Origin: Myxocyprinus asiaticus | Lineage: Eukaryota; Chordata; Actinopteri; Cypriniformes; Catostomidae | DNA length: 64,000 nt | Direction of reading: 5' to 3' | Assembly: GCF_019703515.2 (NCBI RefSeq) | Contig: NC_059385.1 | Location: forward strand, 35,785,001-35,849,000 | In this document: in pieces, positions 12,247 through 22,125 of the stretch | How the letters are laid out: each line of letters begins with the position of its first letter | How positions within the stretch are numbered: the stretch's first letter is position 1 | Position numbers and translations under genes: made by a program | The notes under the pieces: model-generated | Databases searched by the model: none | What the model saw: the letters and a program-made list of their open reading frames with translations, nothing else | What the model was told of the DNA's origin: nothing

Positions 12247-12580
12247 ATCTGTGTGATTGCATGCTCCAAATATGTTATTGCATAGAGATGAGAGAGCTAT
12301 CAATTTCCTAGTGTTGGAAAGCAAACTGGTTCTTTCACCATGCTTGATTGTTCGAGGAGTGTGGGAGGGGGTGAAATTAAAGGAGAGGGCTGCCAGAGTT
12401 GCAGTGTTTTCTGCACAGATCCAAGTCTCAGTAAGAACCAGTACATTGAGTTTTGACTGGCTGGCAAAGGCAGGAATGAAGTTAGCTATGAGTTCCATAG
12501 CCCAAATGATAAAGACAGAGATTCGGATGAAGCAGTGCAAGGATTTTCTGCTGTGTAACGTTGTTTGCAATTGTAAAAAT
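12247..12580 (-). pseudogene. LINE endonuclease fragment, copy 2
   Basis: Positions 12247-12440 repeat 8236-8429 in the same orientation with about six differences in 194 bases. This copy extends further upstream on the - strand (to about 12580) and adds LIANFIPAFASQSKLNVLVL before LTETWI, the usual start of an APE domain. Everything after SNTRKL is missing, so only the N-terminal endonuclease half is represented. Confidence 0.65.
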
Positions 12581-12879
12581 GGGTGTACTCAGTGCTTGAA
12601 GTGAGCTGATACGCATGGGTATGCCATATGGGCAATGATGCGAAACTGATGTCACACCGGCAGCCTCGTTAGTGTCCTTAATGTTTAGACTCGCAAAGTA
12701 AAAAAAAAAAAACAGGTCTTCAGTCAAGGCTAACACTTTCACATTAGAGCTAATTGCTAGTTAAGTGCTAATCAATGTTTGCTTCACAGCTGAGATGGCT
12801 TGTTTTAATTAACAACAGAGAACCTGAATGTGTGAAATGAAAGAGGATTGCTCTACACTAGCAACTCTAACAATTCTTA

Positions 12880-13220
12880 CACTGTATGGCCAAAAGTATG
12901 TGGACACCCCAACACCACACCCATACGTGGTTGTTAAACAATTATTTTTACAAACCAAAGGCGTTAATTCCTTTGTTTGGTGCTACAACAGCTTCTCTTC
13001 TTCTTGGAAATCCTTCCACTAGATGTTGGAACATTCCTGTGGGGACTGCTCCCAGGAGCATCAGTGAGGTCAGGTACTGCTGTTAGGTGATGGGGTCTGG
13101 CTTACAGTCAGTGTTCCATTTCATCCCAAAGGTGTTCAGAGTCGCTTGGGTTGGGCTTTGTGCAGGCCAGTCAAGATCTTCCACACCAGACCTTATGGAC
13201 CTTGTTTTGTGCACCCATTA
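12880..13220 (-). mobile_element. Tc1/mariner relic, truncated
   Basis: A TA at 12878-12879 is followed by CACTGTATGGCCAAAAGTAT, the terminal repeat of a common fish Tc1 family. Inward, the - strand encodes remnants of the transposase C-terminus (the region around 13120-13215 matches the part before [11 protein letters not shown] in the element at 45273). The element stops matching near 13215, so the catalytic core, HTH and right end are gone or too diverged. Confidence 0.65.
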
Positions 13221-13564
13221 ATTAGAAGGGCTTGACCGAATATAGGGCTTTTCCACCGAAATGGCAATGGTTCATGTGCCAAGCCTGTGCTCGGCTTGTT
13301 CACGTAAACTGGCCGTGCTTTTCCACTGACTTCAGAACTGAACGGTGATATAACGGGTTAGGTGGCTACAGGGTAGGTTTATGTGACTACGTCACCTACC
13401 CACAAACAAACATGTCGCATCACGTTATTGTGTACAGATTTTCAAGGACATATTTAAACATACAGTGAAATGCAATCCAACGTTAATACTTTGCTCAACG
13501 AGACATGTCAGAGACAGCATCTATGCTCAAGACGACAGGTAATGTCGACATGTAGTGTGCACTT
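13221..13564. other. Unassigned, repeat-like sequence
   Basis: Contains 'GGGCTTTTCCACCGAAATGG' and 'GTGCTTTTCCACTGACTTCA', which look like internal parts of an old DNA transposon. I cannot define its ends and see no coding potential. Confidence 0.3.
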
Positions 13565-13798
13565 CCCTTACAGAAAATCCAGAGTTCTGGCAAACTTGCC
13601 GCAAATTCGCCACAAATTATTTTCACATCCAAATTGAGCTTGTTCTTCATCACAAATGTTTGCCAGAAGTTTGCAGCTTTTCACCGGTAGTGGTGAACCT
13701 GCAGCTACCCTTTGGAGACAATGAAGAGTTTGCCACAAATCTAATTTGCATGTGAAAATGAAAGAGTGGTAAATTTGTGGCAAGATTTTCTGTAAGGG
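13565..13798. mobile_element. Short MITE with CCCTTACAGAAAAT ends
   Basis: The 234-base unit begins CCCTTACAGAAAAT (13565-13578) and ends ATTTTCTGTAAGGG (13785-13798), a perfect 14-base terminal inverted repeat. Further inward the ends keep partial complementarity ('GCCACAAATTATTTTCAC' against 'GTGAAAATGAAAGAGTGGTA'). No coding capacity. I cannot see a clear target duplication, so the superfamily is undetermined. Confidence 0.75.
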
Positions 13799-14814
13799 TT
13801 GGTTTAACGTAGCTACATCATTTACTGTGAACCTTTTTTTTTTTATTTGTCTTATCTTGCTATGTACTATAAACTGTAACAGTGGAATCATTATTAGCAC
13901 TGGTGTAGCAGATGGCTATATTTAGATTTTTAATATTATGTTTAAGTTTTGATTTATAATCCCACTGGTGTTCTTGAAAGATAGCCGTGATCTTCCTAAC
14001 TAAGTGGGTAGTCCCCCTACTGAAAAAACAATGAACAAAATAAGATGAGAACAGGAACACTAACAAAGTTGGCAAATATAATAACTTACTGAGATCAGCT
14101 ACAGAGGACACCGGCGATTCTGTGTTTGTCTTGAGCATTCAATGCCCCTGTTAGTTAGCTGGCTGGTCGGAGTCTGAGCAATCATTGCTCCATCCACGGC
14201 TGCTTTTGTTTAGAGCCTTCTTATGGTCCCTGTTCTCCCTTAATTTTTTTACAATTTATTTTTGTCAGTTTTTTGATTTGGTCAGTCGTCCGAGTGAAAC
14301 TGGCATGCATCATTTCATGTCGTATCTCTTCAGACTCATTTTTTTTAGTTTATTTTGGATCACTGTCGAAGACTGTTTCCTCCGCGTTTCCTGAACTCTT
14401 TTTGATGTCTCATATTTTTGTGGATTTTTTAATGTATCTATAGAGTAAATAAGTACTCCTTGCTGCATACAGTAACTGCTGCTGTTGTTGTTTGGAAAGC
14501 TTTATCTGGTGGCAAAACATTATCCCCCCTTTCAAAGGCGTCAAAGGATGCCAGGGGTTGCTGAGAGCAAATTAATCGAAAGGGGGGTGTTTATCAGTCA
14601 TAATAATCAAATCTATCGTCAAGTTCTTCTAGACTTGGAGTATATCAGTTGGTTCTCAATTATACAGGTTGGTACGCATTTTTACCGCGGCTCATCTGAT
14701 TTTGAAGTCTAGCGACGCATCTGAAGTATCTGGTTTAGCAGCATCAAATGGGGTAAGGGAATGAAGTAGGGGGGCGTTCATCAAAAAAAGGTTGAGAACC
14801 ACTGATCTAGACTA
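13799..14814. other. Intergenic sequence, nothing firm
   Basis: Mostly unique-looking AT-rich DNA. 'GTTGAGAACCACTGATCTAG' near 14790 resembles the end of a hAT-type MITE, but I cannot find its partner end. Confidence 0.3.
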
Positions 14815-15080
14815 CAGTTGTTAATGAGGGGGACCAGCAACTTGTGGTCTGTCACCAGCTTGAACTCCCCTTGACTGCACAAACATTTTTCAGATTTCTC
14901 ACAGGCCCGCTCACTAGTAAGACACTTTTTAGATCTGTGCATGTAGCGTTTCTGCTTCCATGAGTTGCCTGGAGCAGTACACTACTGGCTTCCTCCTGTC
15001 GTTGTGCAGCTGGAGCTGCACTCCTCCAGCAGTAGTTGCTGGCATTAGCTGAGATAGCGGTGGTCCAGGTGACAGTAACC
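14815..15080 (-). pseudogene. Ty3/gypsy RNase H relic
   Basis: On the - strand, reading from 15075 downwards, the sequence encodes LHNDRRKPVVYCSRQLMEAE, then RACEKSEKCL and FKLVTDHKLLVPLINN. This is the RNase H domain of a Ty3/gypsy retrotransposon polyprotein (the usual pattern is SR.L..AE..YA.IEKE, then FELVTDHKPL). Stops and a small frameshift near 15010 interrupt it. No LTR is directly attached; the LTR-like repeat at 15956 lies 0.9 kb away in the other direction and need not belong to it. Confidence 0.75.
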
Positions 15081-15955
15081 CCTTTAGCTCTGCTGCATTT
15101 TTTTGGCTAACATCTTACGTTTTTCACACTCTAATTTAAAAGCTCACCTTACTCACATACAGTAGACTTATCACAAAATATTGGTCTCATTTAAAAAAAA
15201 AAAAAAACATATTCCAGTCTTCATCAATAATATTGTGTGTGTTTAGAATCTTATGACGAACAATTTTTTTAATCCTGTCTTTGAGAGCTTGTAACTCAGG
15301 CTCTGTTTGCTTTCTGTCCTTGCTAAAAAATGTTAGTTCATTCCACTAGATTGCAGTAAGTACTATGATAAAGAAATGTTCTTACTGACACTTGTGCTGC
15401 ATCTCAATGTGCACACTATCCGCCCTACTGTAAACAGTATATGAGATAAGAATTAGCATGTCTCAAATGGTAGTATGTTTAGAAAAAAGTGTTCCAAAGT
15501 AGCCCGGATGGTCTTCTATTTCTGGTAGATTTGCGAATTTTGGATCAGTGCACTCTTTTTCGGCTAGTATTGCCCACAATCCCTTGCTCAACAGAAGAGG
15601 AGTTTGATTGTTCGCTGCAGAACTGTAAAACGTGAAAAACTACAACCAATCACCTTCCATCACCATGTACAAATGTGAAATGGAGGTGGCACTGTAACGC
15701 AGCTGACCACTCGTCATGTGCTCATCCTTAGACATTGTCTATTTTTTAACCCACGCACCTTTGTAGCTTACAGAACCAGGGGCTTACAGAAGCAGTGATC
15801 GGCACAAACATGAGATGTTTGTCTTTGTTATCTTACAGAGTAATTTTCTTTGTTGATTACAGAGATTTCACTTTTATGATTCTTTTGATAATCATTCAAA
15901 CTGTGGTGTTATGGCAACAACATGAACTGTATAGTCACTTTACTGAGAATGCGAG
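15081..15955. other. Intergenic sequence, nothing firm
   Basis: Repeat-like stretches occur (for example 'CATCTCAATGTGCACACTAT' near 15402), but no ends can be defined and no coding signature is visible. Confidence 0.3.
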
Positions 15956-16208
15956 TGTAACAGTATAAGGACAGGCAAGGAGGAGGCGGGAACCGGCTGA
16001 ACAGTCAACGTAAGTTTAATGTCAAAACTCAAACTTAAAACAACACAAAACATAAGGACACAAAGCCACACATGCAGCATGGCCGCGTGCATCTATCTCT
16101 CCCGAACTGGCGTCTCTGACTCCCCTTTATCTCGCTCTCCTGCTGATCATCTGATTCAGCACTGGCCATGCACCATCATGGCCCGGCCATGCCCCCCTCC
16201 TCGTCACA
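15956..16208 (+). repeat. LTR-like repeat, copy 1
   Basis: The unit begins TGTAACAGTATAAGGACAGG and ends CCTCGTCACA, with GCAAGGAGGAGGCGGGAACC inside. Related copies lie at 18129-18373 (opposite strand), about 25198-25398 (opposite strand, truncated) and 29572-29803 (same strand). TG...CA ends and a length near 250 bases suggest solo LTRs of one retrotransposon family. I could not find convincing 4-6 base target duplications, so 'LTR' remains inferred. Confidence 0.6.
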
Positions 16209-16252
16209 CGTTGGTGCCATTGCAGTTTTATGGATTATGTTTATGTTGACTT

Positions 16253-16368
16253 GATCTACTTTTTGGAGCTTCAAAGTTCTGGCCAACATTTACTTGCATT
16301 GTATGGACCTACAGAGCTAAAATATTCTTTTAAAACTCTTAATTTGTGTTCAGCAGAAGAAAAAAGTA
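16253..16368. repeat. Fragment of foldback element family 1
   Basis: Contains GGAGCTTCAAAGTTCTGGCC, CATTGTATGGACCTACAGAG and TTAATTTGTGTTCAGCAGAA, the right-arm sequence of the complete elements at 18710-19484 and 58335-59040. The outer end is missing. Confidence 0.7.
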
Positions 16369-17120
16369 GGGATGTGCACGGATAGTCGAAATTTGGTTAA
16401 CCGTTCTATGCGACACTATTTGAATATCAAAATCACTATTCGGTTATTATACAAGTGCAATAGAGGTCTTCAACCTGATTCGAGCTCGACGAGTTCCGAC
16501 AAACCGTCAGGTTTTCCGGCCGAGTTTTGGTCAGTTTTTCAAGGATAGGGCGAGTTAAGGGCTGTTCAAAAATGATTTTGCATCTGCACTGTTTTTCTAT
16601 TATAGATCAGCTATATGATACTGACACGCACTGAACGGACGTCTTTGACTTGCGCTGAATCTCACTTTTTCTTTAAGCGCCTCGAAGCACCTGCATTGTG
16701 TTTCATTCGTTGTGCTGTGTTCTGAAAAATAGAACTTTAAGTGACTGTTACACCATTAAACATGATTCCAATTTGTTTTTCACCGAGCAACGTTTCAATG
16801 CTTAATGAACAGTAAGACGGTGCTTTTCCCTTTTGCTCAGGTGTGCATATTTAGTACAATAATTGACAAGTTCAGTGTAATTTGATTTTAAACCATTTAT
16901 GTGGTGTAAACCTGTCCGTGCAGAGCGCATATACTGGCAGTGACCGTGAGATTTTTTCATTTGAGGATGTATGTATTGTGCTATTTAGGCTCATAGATCA
17001 CTGTGCACTTTATTTGCTGCTGTTTTGAGTAGTGTTTGAGGAAATTCAATTACAATAAACATTCTTTATTTCTGCGTCCCAACTCCACACAAAAAGACTA
17101 TTAACCGTTCATGGTACCTC
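16369..17120 (+). repeat. Interspersed repeat, hAT-like, copy 2
   Basis: Starts near AGGGATGTGCACGGATAGTC. It shares the GGTTAACCG core, the 'GCAATAGAGGTCTTCAACCT' block and a GACGTCTTTGACT block with the inverted copy at 136-600. Near its end it repeats the TTAACCGTTCATGG type of sequence, suggesting terminal repeats. Non-coding. Confidence 0.5.
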
Positions 17121-17493
17121 GTGGTTAACTGAATACAGTGACGTGCACAGACCTTAGCAGGAACAGGGGCAGAAGGATAAAAAAGGGCACTAATATTTTT
17201 ATTTATTTATTATTTATTTTTATTTTTTTGAATGAGTAATAATTATAAATACTTAACTTCTTTGCTTTTTGAGTATTTCACCATTTTCTTGTATAAACAG
17301 TATATACGGTACATCATTTTTTCAATTTTTCCTTTATCACAAATAATAGCTTGTTATATTTCTCACATAAAGCACCATGGTAATACACTTGTTTACTTAT
17401 TTATTTTCAGACATGGTCTGTGATAACCCCATGTTTTTTACATGTGTCATAGTAAAACCATGGTGTTTTTTAAAGTACACTGGAGTGCCTAGG
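17121..17493. other. Intergenic AT-rich sequence
   Basis: Low-complexity ATTT-rich stretch (17190-17230) followed by sequence I do not recognise. Confidence 0.3.
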
Positions 17494-18005
17494 TAGGGTT
17501 GCCACCCGTCCCATAAAATATGGGATCGTCCCGTATTTAAAGATAAAATGATGCGTCCCGTATTGAATCAGTACGGGACGCGATTTGTCCCATATTTAAG
17601 CTGGTCAGATGGTGTCATTGTGAAATCATTCCAGATCGCCAATTTAACATTGATATAATTTGGAAAATTTGCCTATGGTGTGTAAGGGACCGTCTGAAAT
17701 GTCCACACATTGTGTTAAAACGTGCTAATACTGTGGAGGGTGTGGTAAGGGACCATCTGAAAAGTCCACAAATGGTGGTAAAACTGGAGTTTTTTCTATA
17801 TAAATGTTCAATAAGATCAAACAATGTATGAATACAATCATAAAGACAAGTACAGGTAAAGGAAAAAAATTAAGAAACATTTTTTTATAAGTCATGCATC
17901 AGGAAAGTTCTCAGTTTAGCATATAAGAAAGTATATACAATTTGTATTAATAACGCATATTAACGCATTTATTGCTAAAACTGTGGAGGATGTGGTTAGG
18001 AGCCG
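17494..18005 (+). repeat. 500-base interspersed repeat, uninterrupted copy
   Basis: Begins AGGGTTGCCACCCGTCCCAT. It contains GATGCGTCCCGTATTGAATC, GGTCAGATGGTGTCATTGTG and two versions of a 'GGGACC(G/A)TCTGAAA.GTCCACA' motif (near 17687 and 17748). The same repeat occurs at 34444-35690, where an LTR splits it. No protein coding; probably a non-autonomous DNA transposon, though I cannot assign the family. Confidence 0.7.
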
Positions 18006-18128
18006 TGATTAAGGAGGATCACTTGCGATTGGAATCCGCCCCCGATCTGCACTCTTAAAGGCACCTCTGTTTAATTTTCTTTAATACGCCAATGATTTAC
18101 AAAGAAATCTCATAAAAACACATTGCTG

Positions 18129-18373
18129 TGTGACGAGGAGTAGAGTGTGGCCAGGCCCTGAGGGTGCACGGCTGGCGCTGAATTGTCCTAATCAACCGGG
18201 AGGGGGATAAAGACGAGCCAGGGGAGAGAGAGAGAGAGAGACACACACGGCCGTTGTGTGTGTGTGTATGTGTTTTATGTTATGTTCAGTTTTTTTTAAT
18301 GTCATTTACAACAAGTTATGTTGACTGTTTTGCTGGTTCCCGCCTCCTTGCCGCCCATCCTGAACCCGTTACA
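18129..18373 (-). repeat. LTR-like repeat, copy 2
   Basis: Reverse-complement relative of 15956-16208: starts TGTGACGAGGAGTAGAGTG and ends CATCCTGAACCCGTTACA. It holds GGGGGATAAAGACGAGCC, a GA microsatellite (18222-18240) and a TG tract (18256-18270). Its central TGACTGTTTTGCTGGTTCCC part matches the 25198-25398 copy. Confidence 0.6.
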
Positions 18374-18468
18374 TACTGTTATTGTGAGATTATGAGATTT
18401 TTATTTTGATTTATTTAACTATTTTAATTTAATTATAAAATGTCTCCCCTTTTTCTGGATGATCAAAA

Positions 18469-18517
18469 GGGGTAAATGATGAGACAATCTTCATTTTGGG
18501 GTGAACTATCCCTTTAA
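18469..18517. repeat. Terminal fragment of foldback element family 1
   Basis: The sequence 'GGTAAATGATGAGACAATCT' followed by GGTGAACTATCCCTTTAA (ending 18517) is the outer right end of the foldback family. Only about 50 bases remain. Confidence 0.65.
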
Positions 18518-18709
18518 TTCTGGGACTAACATAATTAACTGCCATAATTTGACAGTCTGACAAAATTAAATGCTGTTAACAGGTTTACATAACTAAAACT
18601 TACAATTAGCAAGTGCTTGGCAAATGGCCTTTGCCACATGATTCTCTCCCCCCCCACTGAGGTGTTAACTTATTTTTTCCCCTAATGGTTTGCCCCAAAG
18701 ATAATTTTA

Positions 18710-19484
18710 TTAAAATAACAAGGAATAGTTCACACAACAATGAACATTTTCTCATCATTTACTCACCCTCATGTCATCCCAGATGTGTATGACATTCTTT
18801 CTTCAACAGAAAACAAATGAAGATTTTTAGAAGAATATTTCAGCTCTGTTGGTCCATACAGTGCAAGTGAATGGTGTAAAATGCCTAAAATATTTTTTTT
18901 CTGTGATTAGTAATATGTCTAGATCATGCAGATATTAAGGTACTGTTGAATGCTTTGATCATATTAGATTTTGAGCGTGTTATGTCAATGTTGTAATTTT
19001 ACAACACTGGGTGAAAGGGGTAGCAAAATTTTTCAATATTTGGGTCTCACAGGGTTAAATCAATATCTTCAGAAGTGAAATGATAGGTGTAGGTGAAAAA
19101 CAGATCACTTTCACATTCTTGTGTTTTTGGTGATTCACATTCTTCATGCATATCGCCCCCTACTGGACAGGAAGAAGAATTTCTAGCAAAAAAGGACATA
19201 AATATTGATCTGTTACTTGCCCACACCTATAATATCACTTCTGACGATATGGATTAAAACACTGGAGTCTAATGGATTACTTTTATGCTGCCTTTATGTG
19301 CTTTTTGGAGCATCAAAATGTTGGCACCCATTCACTTTCATTGAATGGACCTACAGAGCTGAAATTCTTCTAAAAATCTTCATTTGTGTTCAGCAGATGA
19401 AAGAAAGTCATACACACCTGGGATATCATGAGGGTGAGTAAATGATGAGAGGATTTTCATTTTTGGGTGAACTATACCCTTTAA
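18710..19484. mobile_element. Complete foldback element, family 1
   Basis: Two long arms are inverted repeats of each other. The left arm holds CTCATCATTTACTCACCCTC (18752) and CCATACAGTGCAAGTGAATG; the right arm holds their complements and ends GGTGAACTATACCCTTTAA. The arms are roughly 250-330 bases each around a short spacer. TTAA occurs at the right edge (19481-19484) and near the left edge (18709-18712), as in the copy at 58335-59040. A TTAA target suggests a piggyBac-type helper, which is an inference. Non-coding. Confidence 0.75.
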
Positions 19485-20560
19485 GTAGGTAGATTGTGTA
19501 ATTTAAATAAAATATTCACCTTAAGTAATTTATGAATGAGGTTTAATTTATTTTACACTGTATATATAAGAACTGTACATGTTTTAAGCCATCTTGTTTG
19601 CATAATGTTTTCCCCAATGATTACTCACTCTTCATAAATCGAGGATACACCTGACAGATTACAGAACAATTAATAGAGTTTTTAAAGTTTTAAAATCAAC
19701 AGGCAGTATAATTAAGAATTATTCGAATTTGGAAATTCACCTGCCAAGGCCAGCTAGAGTTCAGAGCAGGTAATGTAGGATCAGACTCACTGGGCCACAT
19801 CCAAATACCTTGGAGTTTTTTTCCCCATTCATCTGAATAGAGGGGAGACAGAGGCTAGTTGTCAAACGGGGAAGTTGTCACAAGGCCTATATCTTAATAG
19901 GTACAGTATAAGGTTTTGAGCAGACCCAGATGAAATCTGCAGACTTTTTGCACTTTTTTTTTTTTCATTTGGGTGAAAGCATAATTCTGAGAAATGGATT
20001 TTAACATGGTAAAATATGTTGAACAGAGCTGAGAGTACTACATTCATTTTGATAGCTGATAGCATAATCAAATTAGCCAGAATAGTTTTCAAAATTAACA
20101 CACAAGGGGCAGAAGATGAGTAGAACTTGAGGGGTGTTCACATTTTCTCTAGCAGTGGTTTTGTATATTGCTGTCAAAAACCTTTGTTCATTATTATTAT
20201 AATTATTGTATCATTTCTAAACTATTTTCTTATTATAGCTGTTGGGTAAGTGTACTCAAAACCACACCGGCATACATTCAGACAAGGATCTCTGTTCTCA
20301 GGACAAGAGTATTTTTCAGAAATAACAAATCAGGATAACGTGTTTTAACGTGTTCATTTGATTTAATTTATCCATTATAATTTCTGGTGGCTAAAACAAT
20401 GGTTTAATATTTTGTATCTGGTTGTTATGGTTTTGTTGCAGTTGGCCATTGTAAATGTTACTGGAAAGACATATATAGCCTACATTTTAATTACATATAC
20501 AGGATGTTGTTGAAAATGTCTTTAGATTTTTCAAACAATTATTAAAGACCAACAAGAGGG
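19485..20560. other. Sequence upstream of nrg1, nothing firm
   Basis: AT-rich, without a recognised repeat or coding frame. Being the kilobase directly upstream of the nrg1 CpG-rich region, it may hold regulatory sites, but none can be named from sequence alone. Confidence 0.3.
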
Positions 20561-20569
20561 CTCCCGTTC

Positions 20570-20785
20570 AACTCAACGTAGGCGACAGTGTGACTGGCGT
20601 GGCGTGTCGCGTCGCTCGCAGTGTCGTTGTGGAAATCCTCGCACATGTCTCTCACTCCGCCTCCTCTGTAATACGATCAACTGAACACCAAACACATTTC
20701 ACTCTCTCCTCCGGTCTGGTTCAACCCACGCGGCTCAGCTTGTCCCGTTTAATTCATCCAATTGAAACAATCAATCCACCTCAGG
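20570..20785 (+). promoter_or_regulatory. nrg1: CpG-rich 5' region of nrg1 type II transcript
   Basis: GC content and CpG frequency rise sharply at about 20570 (for example GGCGTGGCGTGTCGCGTCGC at 20596) and stay high through the exon, in contrast to the AT-rich surroundings. A GC-box (CTCCGCCTCC, reverse of GGAGGCGGAG) lies at 20654-20663. I see no good TATA box, which fits a CpG-island promoter. A short upstream ORF (ATG at 20645, stop TAA ending 20671, nine codons including the stop) would be in the leader if transcription starts upstream of it. The start site is not determined. Confidence 0.55.
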
Positions 20786-21284
20786 ATGCGTGTGATTCCA
20801 TCAGAAGCAGGACGGACTTCATTCACTGTCTCTGTTCTCTGTGGACTTCTTGTCTGTTGGTCGCGTGTGGTCCGGTGCGGGAGCTTCAGCTGTTCCCCGC
20901 CTCCTCCGCCCGAGGCGTCCGTGCAGGAGCTGGCGCGCCGCTCCGGGGTCGTGTTTGAGGGGAAGCTCCAAGAGGAAGAACGATCCAAACTGAACCGGAC
21001 AGAAGCGCAAGGTGAGTCGGTGCTGAACCCGTCGCGGTTCGGGCAGGTGCGGGTCAGGGTGCAGCAGGTGTGGCAGCTGAAGGCGGGTGGGCTCCTGAAG
21101 GACTCTGTGGTGTCGCTCATCTGGTTCGTCGGTGGCAGATGTTTCCAGCTCAGCACCGGCACACGCTACATGTTCTTCATGGAAGCCACCAACGACACCT
21201 CCGTGTTCACGGCCGTTTTCCCGCCGGTGGAGACCAAACGCACCGTGAGGAAGGACGTCATTAAAGTGCTCTGTCAGGACTGCG
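20786..21284 (+). CDS. nrg1: nrg1 exon 1, type II (glial growth factor) isoform, partial
   Basis: Neuregulin 1 is a secreted or membrane-tethered ErbB3/ErbB4 ligand that controls glia, Schwann cells, muscle and heart. The type II form starts with a signal peptide and a kringle-like domain, joined by later exons to the Ig and EGF domains. The exon encodes 166 residues plus one base. MRVIPSEAG is followed by a hydrophobic stretch (about residues 12-29); SVQELARRSGVVFEGKLQ (45-62), QVWQLKAGGLLKDS (94-107), RYMFFMEATNDTS (127-139) and VFPPVETKRTVRKDVIKVLC (144-163) align with mammalian GGF, which has VQELAQRAAVVIEGK and KVHQVWAVKAGGLKKDS. N70-R-T and N136-D-T are possible glycosylation sites. The ATG has A at -3; an upstream in-frame codon at 20762 is TTG and not a plausible start. 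The donor GTAAGA follows at 21285 in phase 1. The long Pro/Ala-rich insert of mammals is missing. NRG2 is the main alternative but fits less well. Confidence 0.83.
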
Positions 21285-21554
21285 GTAAGACACTTTAACA
21301 CTCAGCAAGAGTTTGACACATCAGAAAACATGAGATTGTTTGACACAGAGGGCAGTCAAACTCTACTTTCACCATCTTTGTGCTGATGTTGAGGGAACTC
21401 TCTCTGGTGCTGAATCCACGACTGCTGTTTAGACAACAAATACTTTGATAGTACCAGTTTGCTTTGATATATATACTGTAATACTAAACGGTTACCACAT
21501 TCATATAGTATGATATTTACTCAGCAAACACAGAACATTGCTTAAATGCTAGTG

Positions 21555-22125
21555 TTTGGTAGGGATGTGACGATATCAAATTTTCATATCACGATAATTA
21601 CTGAAGTATTTATCACGATATACGGTATTATCACGGTATTGCATTGAATTACGAAACGGGTTGAAAGATCAATAAACGTTGTTGTAAACAAGATTTAGTT
21701 ACTTGTGCTGTACTTTTTAAGTTAAAAGATCACAAAGGAAGTAACTTTGCAAAGATCAAATCATATAAGATTCAAAGAGACATGGAGTCCAATGCTTCTA
21801 TTTCGCATTTATCTTATTTATTACGGTTTATTTTCATTGCAAATGAGCAAGTAACAACAATGGTGACATTCTGAGGGAAAAGTTTAATTGAACAAGAAAC
21901 ATGAATTTTAGAGTTTCCTAGTAATTTGGTATGTCTTCGTGTTACTGTAAAGAGTTAAGTGTTGGGAATGTTGATTTATTGTCAGAAAAAAAACAACAAC
22001 AAAAACAATTTGGTTAATGGGTTATATAGAAAATTTCACAATATTCTGAATTGCTCACAATAACAATATTATGCATGTTAATTATCATGGTATACCTTAT
22101 TATTGAATATCTGCAAATGTCTAGT
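21555..22125. repeat. Degenerate hAT-like repeat (tentative)
   Basis: Starts near 'AGGGATGTGACGATATCAAA' and ends with an inverted-looking 'AATTATCATGGTATACCTTA'. The pair 'ATCACGATAATTACTG' and 'GTTAATTATCATGGTA' suggests terminal inverted repeats of a fish hAT family. The middle is not recognised. Confidence 0.4.

Noticed and set aside
20762..20785. In-frame N-terminal extension of the nrg1 exon
   Set aside because: The first codon at 20762 is TTG; the ATG at 20786 has a good context and directly starts a signal peptide.
20786..21284. nrg2 as the identity of the neuregulin exon
   Set aside because: VQELARR, KAGGLLKDS and FFME landmarks fit NRG1 GGF better than NRG2, and wrn lies upstream. 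Not excluded with certainty.
20819..21301. 160-codon antisense frame opposite the nrg1 exon
   Set aside because: Shadow of a GC-rich coding exon on the other strand; no domain, and the sense strand has clear neuregulin motifs and a splice donor.
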